Assembly: GCF_003443655.1 (NCBI RefSeq)
Contig: NZ_CP031941.1
Coordinates: forward strand, 2,165,501 to 2,229,500
DNA from: Nostoc sphaeroides
GTDB taxonomy: Bacteria; Cyanobacteriota; Cyanobacteriia; Cyanobacteriales; Nostocaceae
Direction of reading: 5' to 3'
Length of the DNA: 64,000 nt
The position numbers and the translations under genes are program-made. Under the pieces are notes generated by a model that was given only the letters and a program-made list of their open reading frames with translations, had not been told where the DNA came from and did no database searches. This document shows, in pieces, positions 1-8,392 of the stretch. Every line of letters starts with the position of its first letter. Within the stretch, counting starts at the first letter, position 1.

Positions 1-623
1 TAATACTCCTGCTGCATTGACAGCATCCGCGCCGGCACAGGCGGTGTAAAAGGATAGGCGTAAATTTGCCCGTGGGGATGGTGCAATGTTACACCCACCT
101 CTACACCTTTATTTTCAAATGGCAGCACGTACTGAATTTGGGAATTTGCTCCTAATACGCGGGTGCGATCGCCCCACACTTGCAACAGCAAATCAAGGTG
201 TTCCAATTCCAGAGAACTAAGGGAAGCTTGGGCATTTTGAGCAAAAACCACCACTTCACACGCCCCATTTGCAGGCAATGTTTCCACAATACACTCCGGT
301 GGGTTGTGTGCCGTTTGAGCCATTGAGGGAAAGCGATTATCAAACACCGCTACATCATACTTACCTGGGGGAAGTTCTGTAGGAAACTCCGGTTTAGTAG
401 TGGGTGCAAGGGGGTTATATTCCGGGGGTGGCATGAAAGTCCGCCCTTGACGGTGAGAAGCGTAAGCAACCCATTCGCCGCGTAAAGGATGCCAGCGCAG
501 GTGGGGATTTGCCTGCACTGGTTCATTACTAGGGCTAGTGGCGATGATATTATCGGCAATCGGGTATCGACTATATAAGGTCAGTGGGCGACCATCCGGC
601 TTTAACAGCTTGTGGGAGTACAT
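1..623 (-). CDS. galT: Galactose-1-phosphate uridylyltransferase (GalT), C-terminus beyond window
   Basis: The minus-strand frame starts at ATG 623 and stays open to the window edge, giving about 207 residues of a family usually 330-350 long. It exchanges UMP between UDP-glucose and galactose-1-phosphate (Leloir pathway, cytosol). The active-site signature [10 protein letters not shown], containing the HPH nucleophile motif, is visible near the edge. The upstream segments [16 protein letters not shown] and FDNRFPSM are typical of GalT. The start lies 22 bases inside the end of the upstream GH2 gene, so the two are probably translationally coupled and the enzyme may use galactose released by that glycosidase. 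The identification is firm; the missing third cannot be checked. Confidence 0.9.
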   Translation of the reverse strand, partial: MYSHKLLKPDGRPLTLYSRYPIADNIIATSPSNEPVQANPHLRWHPLRGEWVAYASHRQGRTFMPPPEYNPLAPTTKPEFPTELPPGKYDVAVFDNRFPSMAQTAHNPPECIVETLPANGACEVVVFAQNAQASLSSLELEHLDLLLQVWGDRTRVLGANSQIQYVLPFENKGVEVGVTLHHPHGQIYAYPFTPPVPARMLSMQQEY

Positions 624-2461
624 AAACCTTGTCCTGAGAGGGTTGCAGCGCGGATCGCCTCAATGGGAAATTTCGGGGTGCGATCGGCGTATAATAAACC
701 GTTAGCTTCTTGGAAAGTATCTGTTAATTGGGTGTAGCAAAATCCGCTAAATAGCTCGATATCATTAATCGTTAGAAGCAGAGAAGCGTATTTCATTTCT
801 AGCTCGGAAATATTGGAGCAACGCTCATATCCCCAAGCTTTATCTGCATCGGGGTTATCAACAGGGGCATAGGCAATACCACCAAACTCAGTCAGCATCA
901 CTGGCTGTCCCTGATGGGGAAAGTTATCCAGTGTCAGGATGCGCCCTCCAGGACGCTTCCGGTCAAACAAATCTGATAGCTTCACTTCTGGCCCATAGCG
1001 ATGACCTAATCGTTGTGCGTGGGTGTCGTAGTCATGAATAGCCAGAATATCTGTATCCGTACTTTCCCAGCCATCGTTGGCAATCACTGGGCGGCTCGGA
1101 TCGAGAGTCTTAGTTAAGTGATACATTGCTAAAACGTAGTTTCGGTGAGCCGCAGTCTCAACCAAATTCGGAACTCCCCAGGATTCATTAAACGTTACCC
1201 AAGCTACGATACAGGGGTGGCTGATATCTCGCTTAATCACCTCAGCCCACTCTCGCGTCGTGCGTTCCACAGCTTTCGGTGTGAAACGATATGCACTGGG
1301 CATCTCCTCCCATACTAACAACCCCAGCTTATCTGCCCAATATAAAAATCGCGGGTCTTCAATTTTCTGGTGCTTACGGACTCCGTTAAAACCCATTGCT
1401 TTGGTGAGTTCAACATCGCGGCGCAATGCGCCATCGTCCGGTGCTGTCATTAGCGAATCTGGCCAGTAGCCTTGATCGAGAACTAAGCGCAAATAATAAG
1501 GACGACCATTGAGCATAAAGCGATCGCGCTGTATCCCCACAGTCCGCATTGCTGTATAGGATTTTGCTTCATCCAAAAGCTCATTGTTATGCCAAAGTTC
1601 AATGTGGGCATCCATTAGAGTGGGCTTTTCTGGACTCCACAGCAATTCGTTGCGGTAGTCGTCGATACCTGGATCGGAAAGGGAGATGCGACGCCCAATT
1701 TCTCCGTTAAACACTTCATAAGTATCGTTTGCTAGCACGTTATTGCCAATGCTCAGTTTTACCTTGATTTGGATACCAGCAGGCGCATCACCTGCGATCG
1801 CAGCATAACAACCAACTTCCCACCGCTCGAAATCGGGACTCCACCGGATGTGATCGATGTAAGTTTTACCCACCCGCTCAATCCAGACTGTTTGCCAAAT
1901 ACCACTGGTGCGAGGATACCAAATACTGTGCGGTTCCAATTGCCAATCCTGCTTTCCTCTAGGCTTGGCAAGATCACCAGGATCATCCTGCGCCCAGACT
2001 GTTATTTTAGTTATGCCAGTATCATTCAAAACTGCGGTAATATCGAGCGTGAAAGGAGTATGTCCCCCTTCATGCTCTAGCATATATTGACCATTCACCC
2101 ATACACGGGCGCGATAATCCACAGCCCCAAAGTGCAGTAATAATCTGCCGTCACCTTCAGGCGTTTCAAATTCTCGCTCATACCAGCAGTTTGGATGAAA
2201 ACCTGTATCACCAATACCACTTTTGGTAGATTCGGGAGCGAAGGGAACTTGTATATAATGACTCCACCTCTGGATATCGCCTGGTTGAACACATCGCCCT
2301 TCATCGTCAAATGCGAACTTCCACTCACCGTTTAAATTTAGCCAGTGCGATCGCTGTAACTGTGGACGTGGATACCCAGCCTCTGGGAAACCAGAAACCC
2401 TTTGATTATCTGTATTAGAGGGTAATTCAACTTTACGATTTTGTATATCCAACAACTTCAT
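602..2461 (-). CDS. Glycoside hydrolase family 2 (beta-galactosidase/beta-glucuronidase-like)
   Basis: This is a 619-residue GH2 enzyme without a signal peptide, so probably cytosolic. The N-terminal jelly-roll sugar-binding domain (about 40-200) contains [12 protein letters not shown] and [23 protein letters not shown]. An immunoglobulin-like domain (about 200-300) and a TIM barrel (about 305-600) follow. The acid/base is probably E426 in TFNESWG and the nucleophile E525 in MLTEFGG. It is shorter than LacZ and closer in size to beta-glucuronidase-type members. Its 3' end overlaps galT by 22 bases, which points to a beta-galactoside substrate; that is inference. The ATG at 2461 has only a weak ribosome site. 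Confidence 0.88.
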   Translation of the reverse strand: MKLLDIQNRKVELPSNTDNQRVSGFPEAGYPRPQLQRSHWLNLNGEWKFAFDDEGRCVQPGDIQRWSHYIQVPFAPESTKSGIGDTGFHPNCWYEREFETPEGDGRLLLHFGAVDYRARVWVNGQYMLEHEGGHTPFTLDITAVLNDTGITKITVWAQDDPGDLAKPRGKQDWQLEPHSIWYPRTSGIWQTVWIERVGKTYIDHIRWSPDFERWEVGCYAAIAGDAPAGIQIKVKLSIGNNVLANDTYEVFNGEIGRRISLSDPGIDDYRNELLWSPEKPTLMDAHIELWHNNELLDEAKSYTAMRTVGIQRDRFMLNGRPYYLRLVLDQGYWPDSLMTAPDDGALRRDVELTKAMGFNGVRKHQKIEDPRFLYWADKLGLLVWEEMPSAYRFTPKAVERTTREWAEVIKRDISHPCIVAWVTFNESWGVPNLVETAAHRNYVLAMYHLTKTLDPSRPVIANDGWESTDTDILAIHDYDTHAQRLGHRYGPEVKLSDLFDRKRPGGRILTLDNFPHQGQPVMLTEFGGIAYAPVDNPDADKAWGYERCSNISELEMKYASLLLTINDIELFSGFCYTQLTDTFQEANGLLYADRTPKFPIEAIRAATLSGQGLCTPTSC

Positions 2462-3460
2462 TAAAACCTCTTAATGTAACTACAATAGAACAAATTTTTC
2501 TGTGCCTTCGGTTTCAAGTAAACTAGGCTCTTTTGAGACATTCCAGGAGTTTTTTACTCCTTCCTCTGTAATCTATATAACTTTATACCTGTACTTACAT
2601 AACGCTATTTATCGCTTAATAGTAAACATAAAATACATCAAGCGCCCTAGTATTAGGGCTGCAAAATTAGGTATAGACTATAGACTCGTGACATTATGGC
2701 ACACATATCGTGAATATTTGCCAAGTCGGCAGGAAAAAATCAGGTAAGCTGTTCCATATTTAAATTGCATCTACTGGGCGGGCAAAACGGCTACCCCACA
2801 ACAGTTATGCTGAATTCGGTTTTGCAAATTAACTCTATTGCCCAATAACGCTGAAAGTTTTTTTAACTAATTCTGGGGGTTTAAGTCAAGAACAACTAAC
2901 AAGACGTTGGGCGATCGCTCATTCGAGTCGCGGCAAATTTTCTGGGGGGTCTAAGAGGACAAAATTCACATCAAAGGAAATTTCCGCTCCGGTTTGGCGC
3001 TAAATGTCCGTTACAAAACTTAATTAAGAATTACGAATTATTTTCATTCTTGGATTACAGAGTTGCAGGTAATTTTCAGAACCCGTGTGATGAATGTGTG
3101 GCAAAAACTCCCATCTTGGCAGCAAAGGTAGCACTTTTTGCTTTCAGTACTTTTTTCACCTCTTACTAAATTTATAATATCACAATTTGGGCAGTGAACT
3201 GCCTGAAGAACCATTGCTGTATTTCTGATTCAGCACCTTACCTCAGAACCGGAAAACCTTAGAAACTAATCAACCGGTTTGTGCTATCAGCCACCAAATA
3301 AAGCCGTATCTTTAAAGAGATTACGATAACCTAAGTCTACAAAAACTGATAAGTCAATTCCAGAAATGGTGCGTTATTATCGACGAACAATTGCAAAAAC
3401 TGCTATTGAGAGTGCAATTTAAATTCGACTTTAACATGATGAATTGGCGAGGATAAGAAA
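2462..3460. other. Long intergenic region, no gene supported
   Basis: About 1 kb between the divergent GH2 and PhyH-type genes. It must carry both promoters, but no promoter is convincing. Frames are short and lack family features. A 26-codon open stretch near 3340-3421, ending with a stop before the dioxygenase gene, could be a degraded gene tail but was not recognisable. Confidence 0.4.
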
Positions 3461-4270
3461 ATGGTTCAAAGTATAGGCAGAGTAAATAAATATACAGATA
3501 CTGACCTAAACCGATTTGCCGAAGACCTGAATCGAGACGGAATTTGTGTGATTCGCGGTCTTTTTGATCAAGAATTGATTAGCGAATGGGCAAAAGCTTT
3601 TGAAAATTTATTCCGAGAACGCCAAAATCAACCAGGTGGACTGGCTCCCCGTGAAATTGCTCGTTACTATCTAACATTGCCTTGGGTTTCCCCCTTTGCC
3701 AACGTGGAAGTTTTCGCCAATCCAGTGATTATGGGTGTGCTGGAGCGAGTATTTTTTCAGGAATATGTGATGGTTCAGTTGGGAGTTGATCTCCCAGTAC
3801 AAGGTTCGGATTATCAGGAAATCCACCGGGACTATCGCCCTTTGTTTTCCGATCAAATAGTAACGCCACTCTACGCCCTTGCAGTTAACTTCCCACTTGT
3901 GGAAGTAACGGCAGAAAACGGCCCGTTCCAGATGGCGTGTGGTACGCATCTTTTGCCGCGTGAAGAGGGGCTAAGGAAAATTGCCACTGGTGAAATTCCG
4001 ATGGAATCTTTCTATATGCAGCTAGGGGATGCGATGATTCGGACACCTTTGGCGCTGCATCGAGGTTCACCAAATCGGACTAACCAGCCAAGACCGATGG
4101 TAGTTATGGGCTATGCTATGCATTGGTTGCACACGCCGAAGGTAGATTTAACTCTCCAACGAGACTATTATGAGAGCCTACCAGAGAATTTAAGGCAGAT
4201 GATTCGGTGTCAGATTGTAGAACAATTGCCAAAAGAGAAGGTTGAAACTTACGTGAATTTTAAGTACTAG
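3461..4270 (+). CDS. Phytanoyl-CoA dioxygenase (PhyH) family Fe(II)/2-oxoglutarate oxygenase
   Basis: A 269-residue protein of normal size for bacterial PhyH-type oxygenases, which hydroxylate small molecules using Fe(II), O2 and 2-oxoglutarate. The iron ligands are visible as H122-x-D124 in EIHRDYRPLF and distal H200 in LALHRGSPNRT; an arginine about ten residues on (R211) could bind 2-oxoglutarate. The start follows a GAGGATAAG ribosome site. The substrate cannot be inferred. A stem-loop terminator follows the stop, so it is probably monocistronic. The neighbouring sugar genes do not clearly assign a pathway. Confidence 0.8.
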   Translation: MVQSIGRVNKYTDTDLNRFAEDLNRDGICVIRGLFDQELISEWAKAFENLFRERQNQPGGLAPREIARYYLTLPWVSPFANVEVFANPVIMGVLERVFFQEYVMVQLGVDLPVQGSDYQEIHRDYRPLFSDQIVTPLYALAVNFPLVEVTAENGPFQMACGTHLLPREEGLRKIATGEIPMESFYMQLGDAMIRTPLALHRGSPNRTNQPRPMVVMGYAMHWLHTPKVDLTLQRDYYESLPENLRQMIRCQIVEQLPKEKVETYVNFKY

Positions 4271-4297
4271 TAAACTATCAAAAACTCAAGAGAGTAC

Positions 4298-4347
4298 TGC
4301 ACCCATATCTACCAAGACTGGGTGCAGCATACTATACATGATTTTTT
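4298..4347 (+). terminator. Stem-loop terminator after the PhyH-family gene
   Basis: TGCACCCA (4298-4305) pairs with TGGGTGCA (4319-4326); flanking AGTAC/GCATACT adds partial pairing. A T-run follows at about 4342-4347. It lies just past the dioxygenase stop. Confidence 0.6.
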
Positions 4348-4488
4348 GATGAAGAGTTTATTTTTAACCGATAAGTGTTAAACGAACTCCTTGGGCCAAT
4401 TATGGCGCAAGAAGATTAGAAAATTATTGCCTCAGTTTAAAATAGCAAATATACTTAAAATCTGCTGATTTTTTGTATAAATATTATT

Positions 4489-5709
4489 ATGTCCTACATA
4501 CCTGAAGAGTTTGGTAGCTTAAACTTTGAAATATCTAGCTCTGGTGAGCATTACAATGCTACTGGGAATTATATTCAAGAATTGAAGAGTTGTGCTGAAA
4601 AGGGTGGATACCAATATTCGTGGATGCCATTAGCTCTTGATTATGATATTCCCGAAATTACTGATGTTGACTATCGTACACAATGCCCAATTATATACAG
4701 TGAGCTTGGTAAATTCCACGGTAATCCAGCTTGTAATACATATTACTTACTGCCAAATAAACAAGGCTCAAATGGAGAAGATGTAATAATGCCAGCCGTA
4801 ATTGCTTTTACAGATGGCAGCACTGAGGTAAATGAACAAGATTTACTGAAATACGCCAAGGCAGTTTCTTATATGCGCTTTGCCCTGAGAGATGCACGTA
4901 GGGAAAATGATCATGAATTTTGGAAAAATTTGTATGAAACTCATATTATCAGTAACAATGCCGTAATTGTGTTTTCTGAAGATGTAGAAAGAGCTAGAGA
5001 ATGGGCGCAAGAAACTTTCCCTAATAATGTTGAATATGCAACACAAGGTAAAGTTGGTGAGTTTGCATTTAAAACATGGGCAAGTGAGCGTCGCTTGCCC
5101 CTAAGTAATATTGATTTAGTGGTTAGAGATACACCAGATCACTATGATTATTTGTACGAAATGCCCTTTTCAGGTGATAAGTTTCGTATTGATGTAAAAA
5201 CTTATTTAGAAACATCTAAAAGCAAGAAGCGTAAACATTGGCACATTAGCAGAAGTTGTATTTATGGTTCCTACACAAAAGATATTTTTACTTTTGTAGT
5301 TTTAGAGGAAAGTATGCGATATGCCACTATCGTAGGAATGCTCTTTGCAAAGGATGTTGAGAGGGTAGGAGAGTATTGCAATTCCAATTATAATGATTCT
5401 GGATATTATAGGATATATGAAAAAGACCTAATAAATCCCTATTATGTTCAAGCTTTTTTTGATAGTTATTCACGTTTTATAAATGGTATGGGATTTGGAG
5501 TTTCATCAGCCAAAGCCTTAGAGGAAACAATTAAAGATTATCCAATAGACCCTGTTATTGCCCATGAACTAGGTTATCCAGATCCATATACACCACGTCG
5601 AGGTGGGCTTCACAACCTATGCTGTTTTGCAACTAAAAGAAGTATAATTCCCATATCACCTGATTTTGGTAATGATTTCCGCGAAAATGATTGGATGTCT
5701 CATTACTAG
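4489..5709 (+). CDS. Uncharacterised protein with PD-(D/E)XK nuclease-like motif
   Basis: This 406-residue protein was not recognised as a named family. Residues about 185-255 resemble a restriction-endonuclease-like fold: GKVGEFAF with E191 on a helix, then D220 in HYDYLYEM and D235-V-K237 in FRIDVKTY, the spacing expected of a D...(D/E)xK site. A basic stretch (KSKKRKH, about 243-250) follows. The first 180 residues show no known domain. The C-terminus has a CC pair. Codon use is AT-rich compared with the sugar genes on either side. No methyltransferase or specificity subunit is adjacent, so a stand-alone nuclease, an orphan restriction enzyme or a degenerate relative are all possible. Confidence 0.6.
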   Translation: MSYIPEEFGSLNFEISSSGEHYNATGNYIQELKSCAEKGGYQYSWMPLALDYDIPEITDVDYRTQCPIIYSELGKFHGNPACNTYYLLPNKQGSNGEDVIMPAVIAFTDGSTEVNEQDLLKYAKAVSYMRFALRDARRENDHEFWKNLYETHIISNNAVIVFSEDVERAREWAQETFPNNVEYATQGKVGEFAFKTWASERRLPLSNIDLVVRDTPDHYDYLYEMPFSGDKFRIDVKTYLETSKSKKRKHWHISRSCIYGSYTKDIFTFVVLEESMRYATIVGMLFAKDVERVGEYCNSNYNDSGYYRIYEKDLINPYYVQAFFDSYSRFINGMGFGVSSAKALEETIKDYPIDPVIAHELGYPDPYTPRRGGLHNLCCFATKRSIIPISPDFGNDFRENDWMSHY

Positions 5710-6025
5710 GTTGAATTGAAGTTTAATACTATTAATTCTCATTTAGGATTAGTAAAATTTCCTGATAGCTATTTCTTATGTACTAAATATACCCGCTTGC
5801 TTGGTATGTGAAAGTTCTGGATGCGGAGTGTTGGTTACAAGGGTTGGAGGCTGCGGGGTTAGATTTTTGATTACTGAATCGATGCTCTAGAGTTTTCGTA
5901 TTTTTGTCAAGGACTCAAATTCAGTAATGCCGGAAAATTCAAGAACGCGAACCAGCATAAAGATAGTTGTTTTTACGATCGCACTTCCTCAAGAATTGAG
6001 TTAACACGCTATAGCGAGCGCCGAG
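5710..6025. other. Intergenic gap
   Basis: 316 bases between the nuclease-like gene and the GH43 gene. A short open stretch ending in WLQGLEAAGLDF and a stop (about 5808-5868) may be a degraded gene tail, but it is too short to assign. Nothing else was recognised. Confidence 0.3.
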
Positions 6026-7021
6026 ATGTTAACTTATACCAATCCAGTCTACAAAGGCTATTTTGCCGATCCTTTTGTTTGGGAATTTGAGGGTGTATAC
6101 TATGCGATCGGCACTGGTGCTGCCGTTGCGGAAGGAATGGTAGACGAAATCGCAAAACTACGTGTCTTCCCTCTATTACGCTCTCTCGATTTCATCAATT
6201 GGGATTTTGTAGATAACGCCCTGTTACGGCCAGACCCTTCCCTTGGCGATAATTTTTGGGCCCCGGAAGTTGCTTATTCTAATGGCAAGTTCTACCTCTA
6301 CTACTCTGTAGGACACGAGGACAAGAATCATCAGTTGCGTGTTGCCACCAGCGATACTCCCTTGGGGCCATATAAAGATGTTGGTGAGCCACTTGTAGAT
6401 CCGAATTCTTGCTCCTTCGCCATCGACCCCCACCCATTCCGTGATGATGATGGGCAATGGTATTTATTTTATGCTCGTGATTTTTTAGACACAGAAGGCG
6501 GCGTGCGGGCTGGCACTGCCCTCTTTGTAGACCGACTCCAAGATATGACGAAACTCTGCGGTGTCGGGAAAGTCGTTTTACGGGCACGTTCCGATTGGCA
6601 ACGATTTTTAGCCAACCGATTGATGTATGGTGAACATTTTGATTGGCATACCTTAGAAGGCCCCTGTGTCCGTAAACATGAAGGTCGATATTATTGCTTT
6701 TATAGTGGTGGGCGCTGGGAAACTGAGGACTACGGTGTAGATTATGGAGTTGCGGATCATGTGATGGGGACTTATTCTGATTTCGGTAACGAAACGGGGC
6801 CACGGGTGTTGCGTTCGCTTCTTGATCGTGTCAAAGGGCCTGGACACAACTCAATTGTTGTCGCCCCCGATGGTCAGACTGAGTACATTGTCTACCATGC
6901 GTGGGATCTAAACATGGATGCACGGCGAATGTGCTTAGATAAACTCATTTGGACACCAGATGGCCCATATTGCGAAGGCCCCACTTGGACACCACAGGCG
7001 ATCGCCTGTAAATCAATTTGA
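6026..7021 (+). CDS. Glycoside hydrolase family 43 (arabinosidase/xylosidase type)
   Basis: A 331-residue five-bladed beta-propeller glycosidase of clan GH-F. The three catalytic acids can be placed: D15 (general base) in GYFADPF, D134 (pKa modulator) in FAIDPHPF and E211 (acid) in TLEGPCVRK. NFWAPEVAY is the usual blade-1/2 motif. No signal peptide is present, so it probably acts on imported oligosaccharides. Members remove L-arabinofuranose or D-xylose from plant-type or exopolysaccharide glycans; the exact substrate is not readable. Together with the GH2 and GH1 genes nearby it suggests a scattered polysaccharide-utilisation function. Confidence 0.85.
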   Translation: MLTYTNPVYKGYFADPFVWEFEGVYYAIGTGAAVAEGMVDEIAKLRVFPLLRSLDFINWDFVDNALLRPDPSLGDNFWAPEVAYSNGKFYLYYSVGHEDKNHQLRVATSDTPLGPYKDVGEPLVDPNSCSFAIDPHPFRDDDGQWYLFYARDFLDTEGGVRAGTALFVDRLQDMTKLCGVGKVVLRARSDWQRFLANRLMYGEHFDWHTLEGPCVRKHEGRYYCFYSGGRWETEDYGVDYGVADHVMGTYSDFGNETGPRVLRSLLDRVKGPGHNSIVVAPDGQTEYIVYHAWDLNMDARRMCLDKLIWTPDGPYCEGPTWTPQAIACKSI

Positions 7022-7318
7022 TTTCCAAGGATTAATACCAATTCACGAAAACCTTGATACATATAGATTTATCGTATGGGCATGGCATTGCCATGCCCTT
7101 ACTTACCTTTGTTGCACTATCCTACCTATTGGTTCTTGTTGGTGTTTAGAACCCCAAATAAAATGTAATTTTTTCTCAAATCGACTTGATCCAATCAAAC
7201 GATATAAATCATATTATTGAACAATTGCTCAAAAGTTCCACTCCAAAGCCGGAAAATTGGACAATTTTAGTTAGTTTAGATGAGCAGCAAAAAGTCTAAA
7301 TTTTTGATAGATATATAG

Positions 7319-7454
7319 CAATACGGTTCAGTTAAGGAAAATTGTAGGTTGGGTTGAGCGACAGCGAAACCCAACAAACCCGCCAAATGTTGGGTTTCGT
7401 TCCTCAACCCAACCTACGTGTATCAAGGTTTTTGGCTTTAACTGAACCGTATTG
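7319..7454. mobile_element. MITE-like element, family 1 copy a (10-bp target duplication)
   Basis: A 136-bp element with perfect 17-bp terminal inverted repeats, CAATACGGTTCAGTTAA and its complement. It is flanked on both sides by the direct repeat AGATATATAG (7309-7318 and 7455-7464). Its core (7344-7417) is a GTAG...CTAC palindrome in which each half can itself fold (GTTGGGTT with AACCCAAC). No coding capacity. Confidence 0.85.
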
Positions 7455-7593
7455 AGATATATAGGACTCATATTTGATTACAGCGCTTCCCGCAATTATG
7501 CAATACAGTTTTTCTCCTTGCCCCTCTCTTAGCATGACTTTCAGCTTTGAGAATGTACCTCATAGCTGCCGGAACTGCTGTATTGAAATATAC

Positions 7594-7670
7594 GTAGGGT
7601 GCGTTAGCCTTTGGCGTAACGCACCACCCAAAAGTTTTGGTGCGTTAGGCTACGCCATAACACACCCTAC
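7594..7670. repeat. REPIN-like double palindrome (GTAG...CTAC)
   Basis: The module starts GTAG and ends CTAC. Each arm forms its own hairpin, GGTGCGTTA with TAACGCACC on the left and GGTGCGTTA with TAACACACC on the right, and the arms are inverted relative to each other. A close relative lies at 58692-58767. This matches the architecture of REP doublets (REPINs). Confidence 0.65.
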
Positions 7671-8392
7671 ATACTACATACTACTTAGATTTTTTCAGAA
7701 ATAAAATAGGACTCATATTTAATTTTTGAACAAAACTCAGTACACCTTTATTCCTTCTTCCCAGTCCCCAATCCCCAATCCCCAGTCCCTTACCTCTACA
7801 GTGATTCAGAAATCAAATCGGATTGCTAAATCATATTCCTATAGATTTTAATGTCTTTAATTTTGAATTGTTAATTGTTAATCTAGTTTGATTTATTCTT
7901 ACCGACTTGCTTAGACATCATCAGATATTTCTGAGCAGTAACTATAAAACATCTGTAGCAGATACTTAAAATAATTCGTAATTCGTAATTAAGTTTTGTG
8001 TAAGCGTTGCGTTAGCGAGTCTTCGAGCGTCCGGGGATTTAGACCCCGACCTAAAACTTGCCGATTATTGAACCGGGGGATTTCAACCCACGGTACTCGG
8101 TTAAATTAGTTCCATTTTTTATACCTTTAATCTACTTTGTTTTAATCTTTACTTACAAAATTAACGAACATATAACCCTTTTGGCGTATATCTAATTATA
8201 TATTTAGCTAAAATTGGCACAAGAATAAGTATTATTAATGTTATAATTTTAATACTTAAGAATAATACAAAAATTTTTAATTACTATATTTAGATAGATG
8301 AATATGTAATTAAAAAAAGCAAATAATAAAATTAATTCTTACGAGAAACAGAACTTGTTAGTCCAATATTCTGCAAGTAGAGTTAATAATCT

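Larger units (their letters stand above)
7022..8392. other. Repeat-rich intergenic region
   Basis: 1.37 kb without a credible gene. It contains a palindrome at 7075-7101, a complete inverted-repeat element (7319-7454), pieces of the TAGGACTC-type element (starting near 7462 and 7698, with an end near 7840) and a REPIN-like palindrome (7594-7670). The last 300 bases are strongly AT-rich and probably hold the promoter of the glycosyltransferase/Glf fusion gene. Confidence 0.6.

Noticed and set aside
3340-3421. Short open stretch ending RRTIAKTAIESAI
   Set aside because: Only 26 codons, starts after a stop and has no start codon; could be a gene relic but cannot be assigned.
4489-5709. Complete restriction-modification system
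   Set aside because: No methyltransferase motifs in adjacent genes; only an orphan nuclease-like gene is supported.
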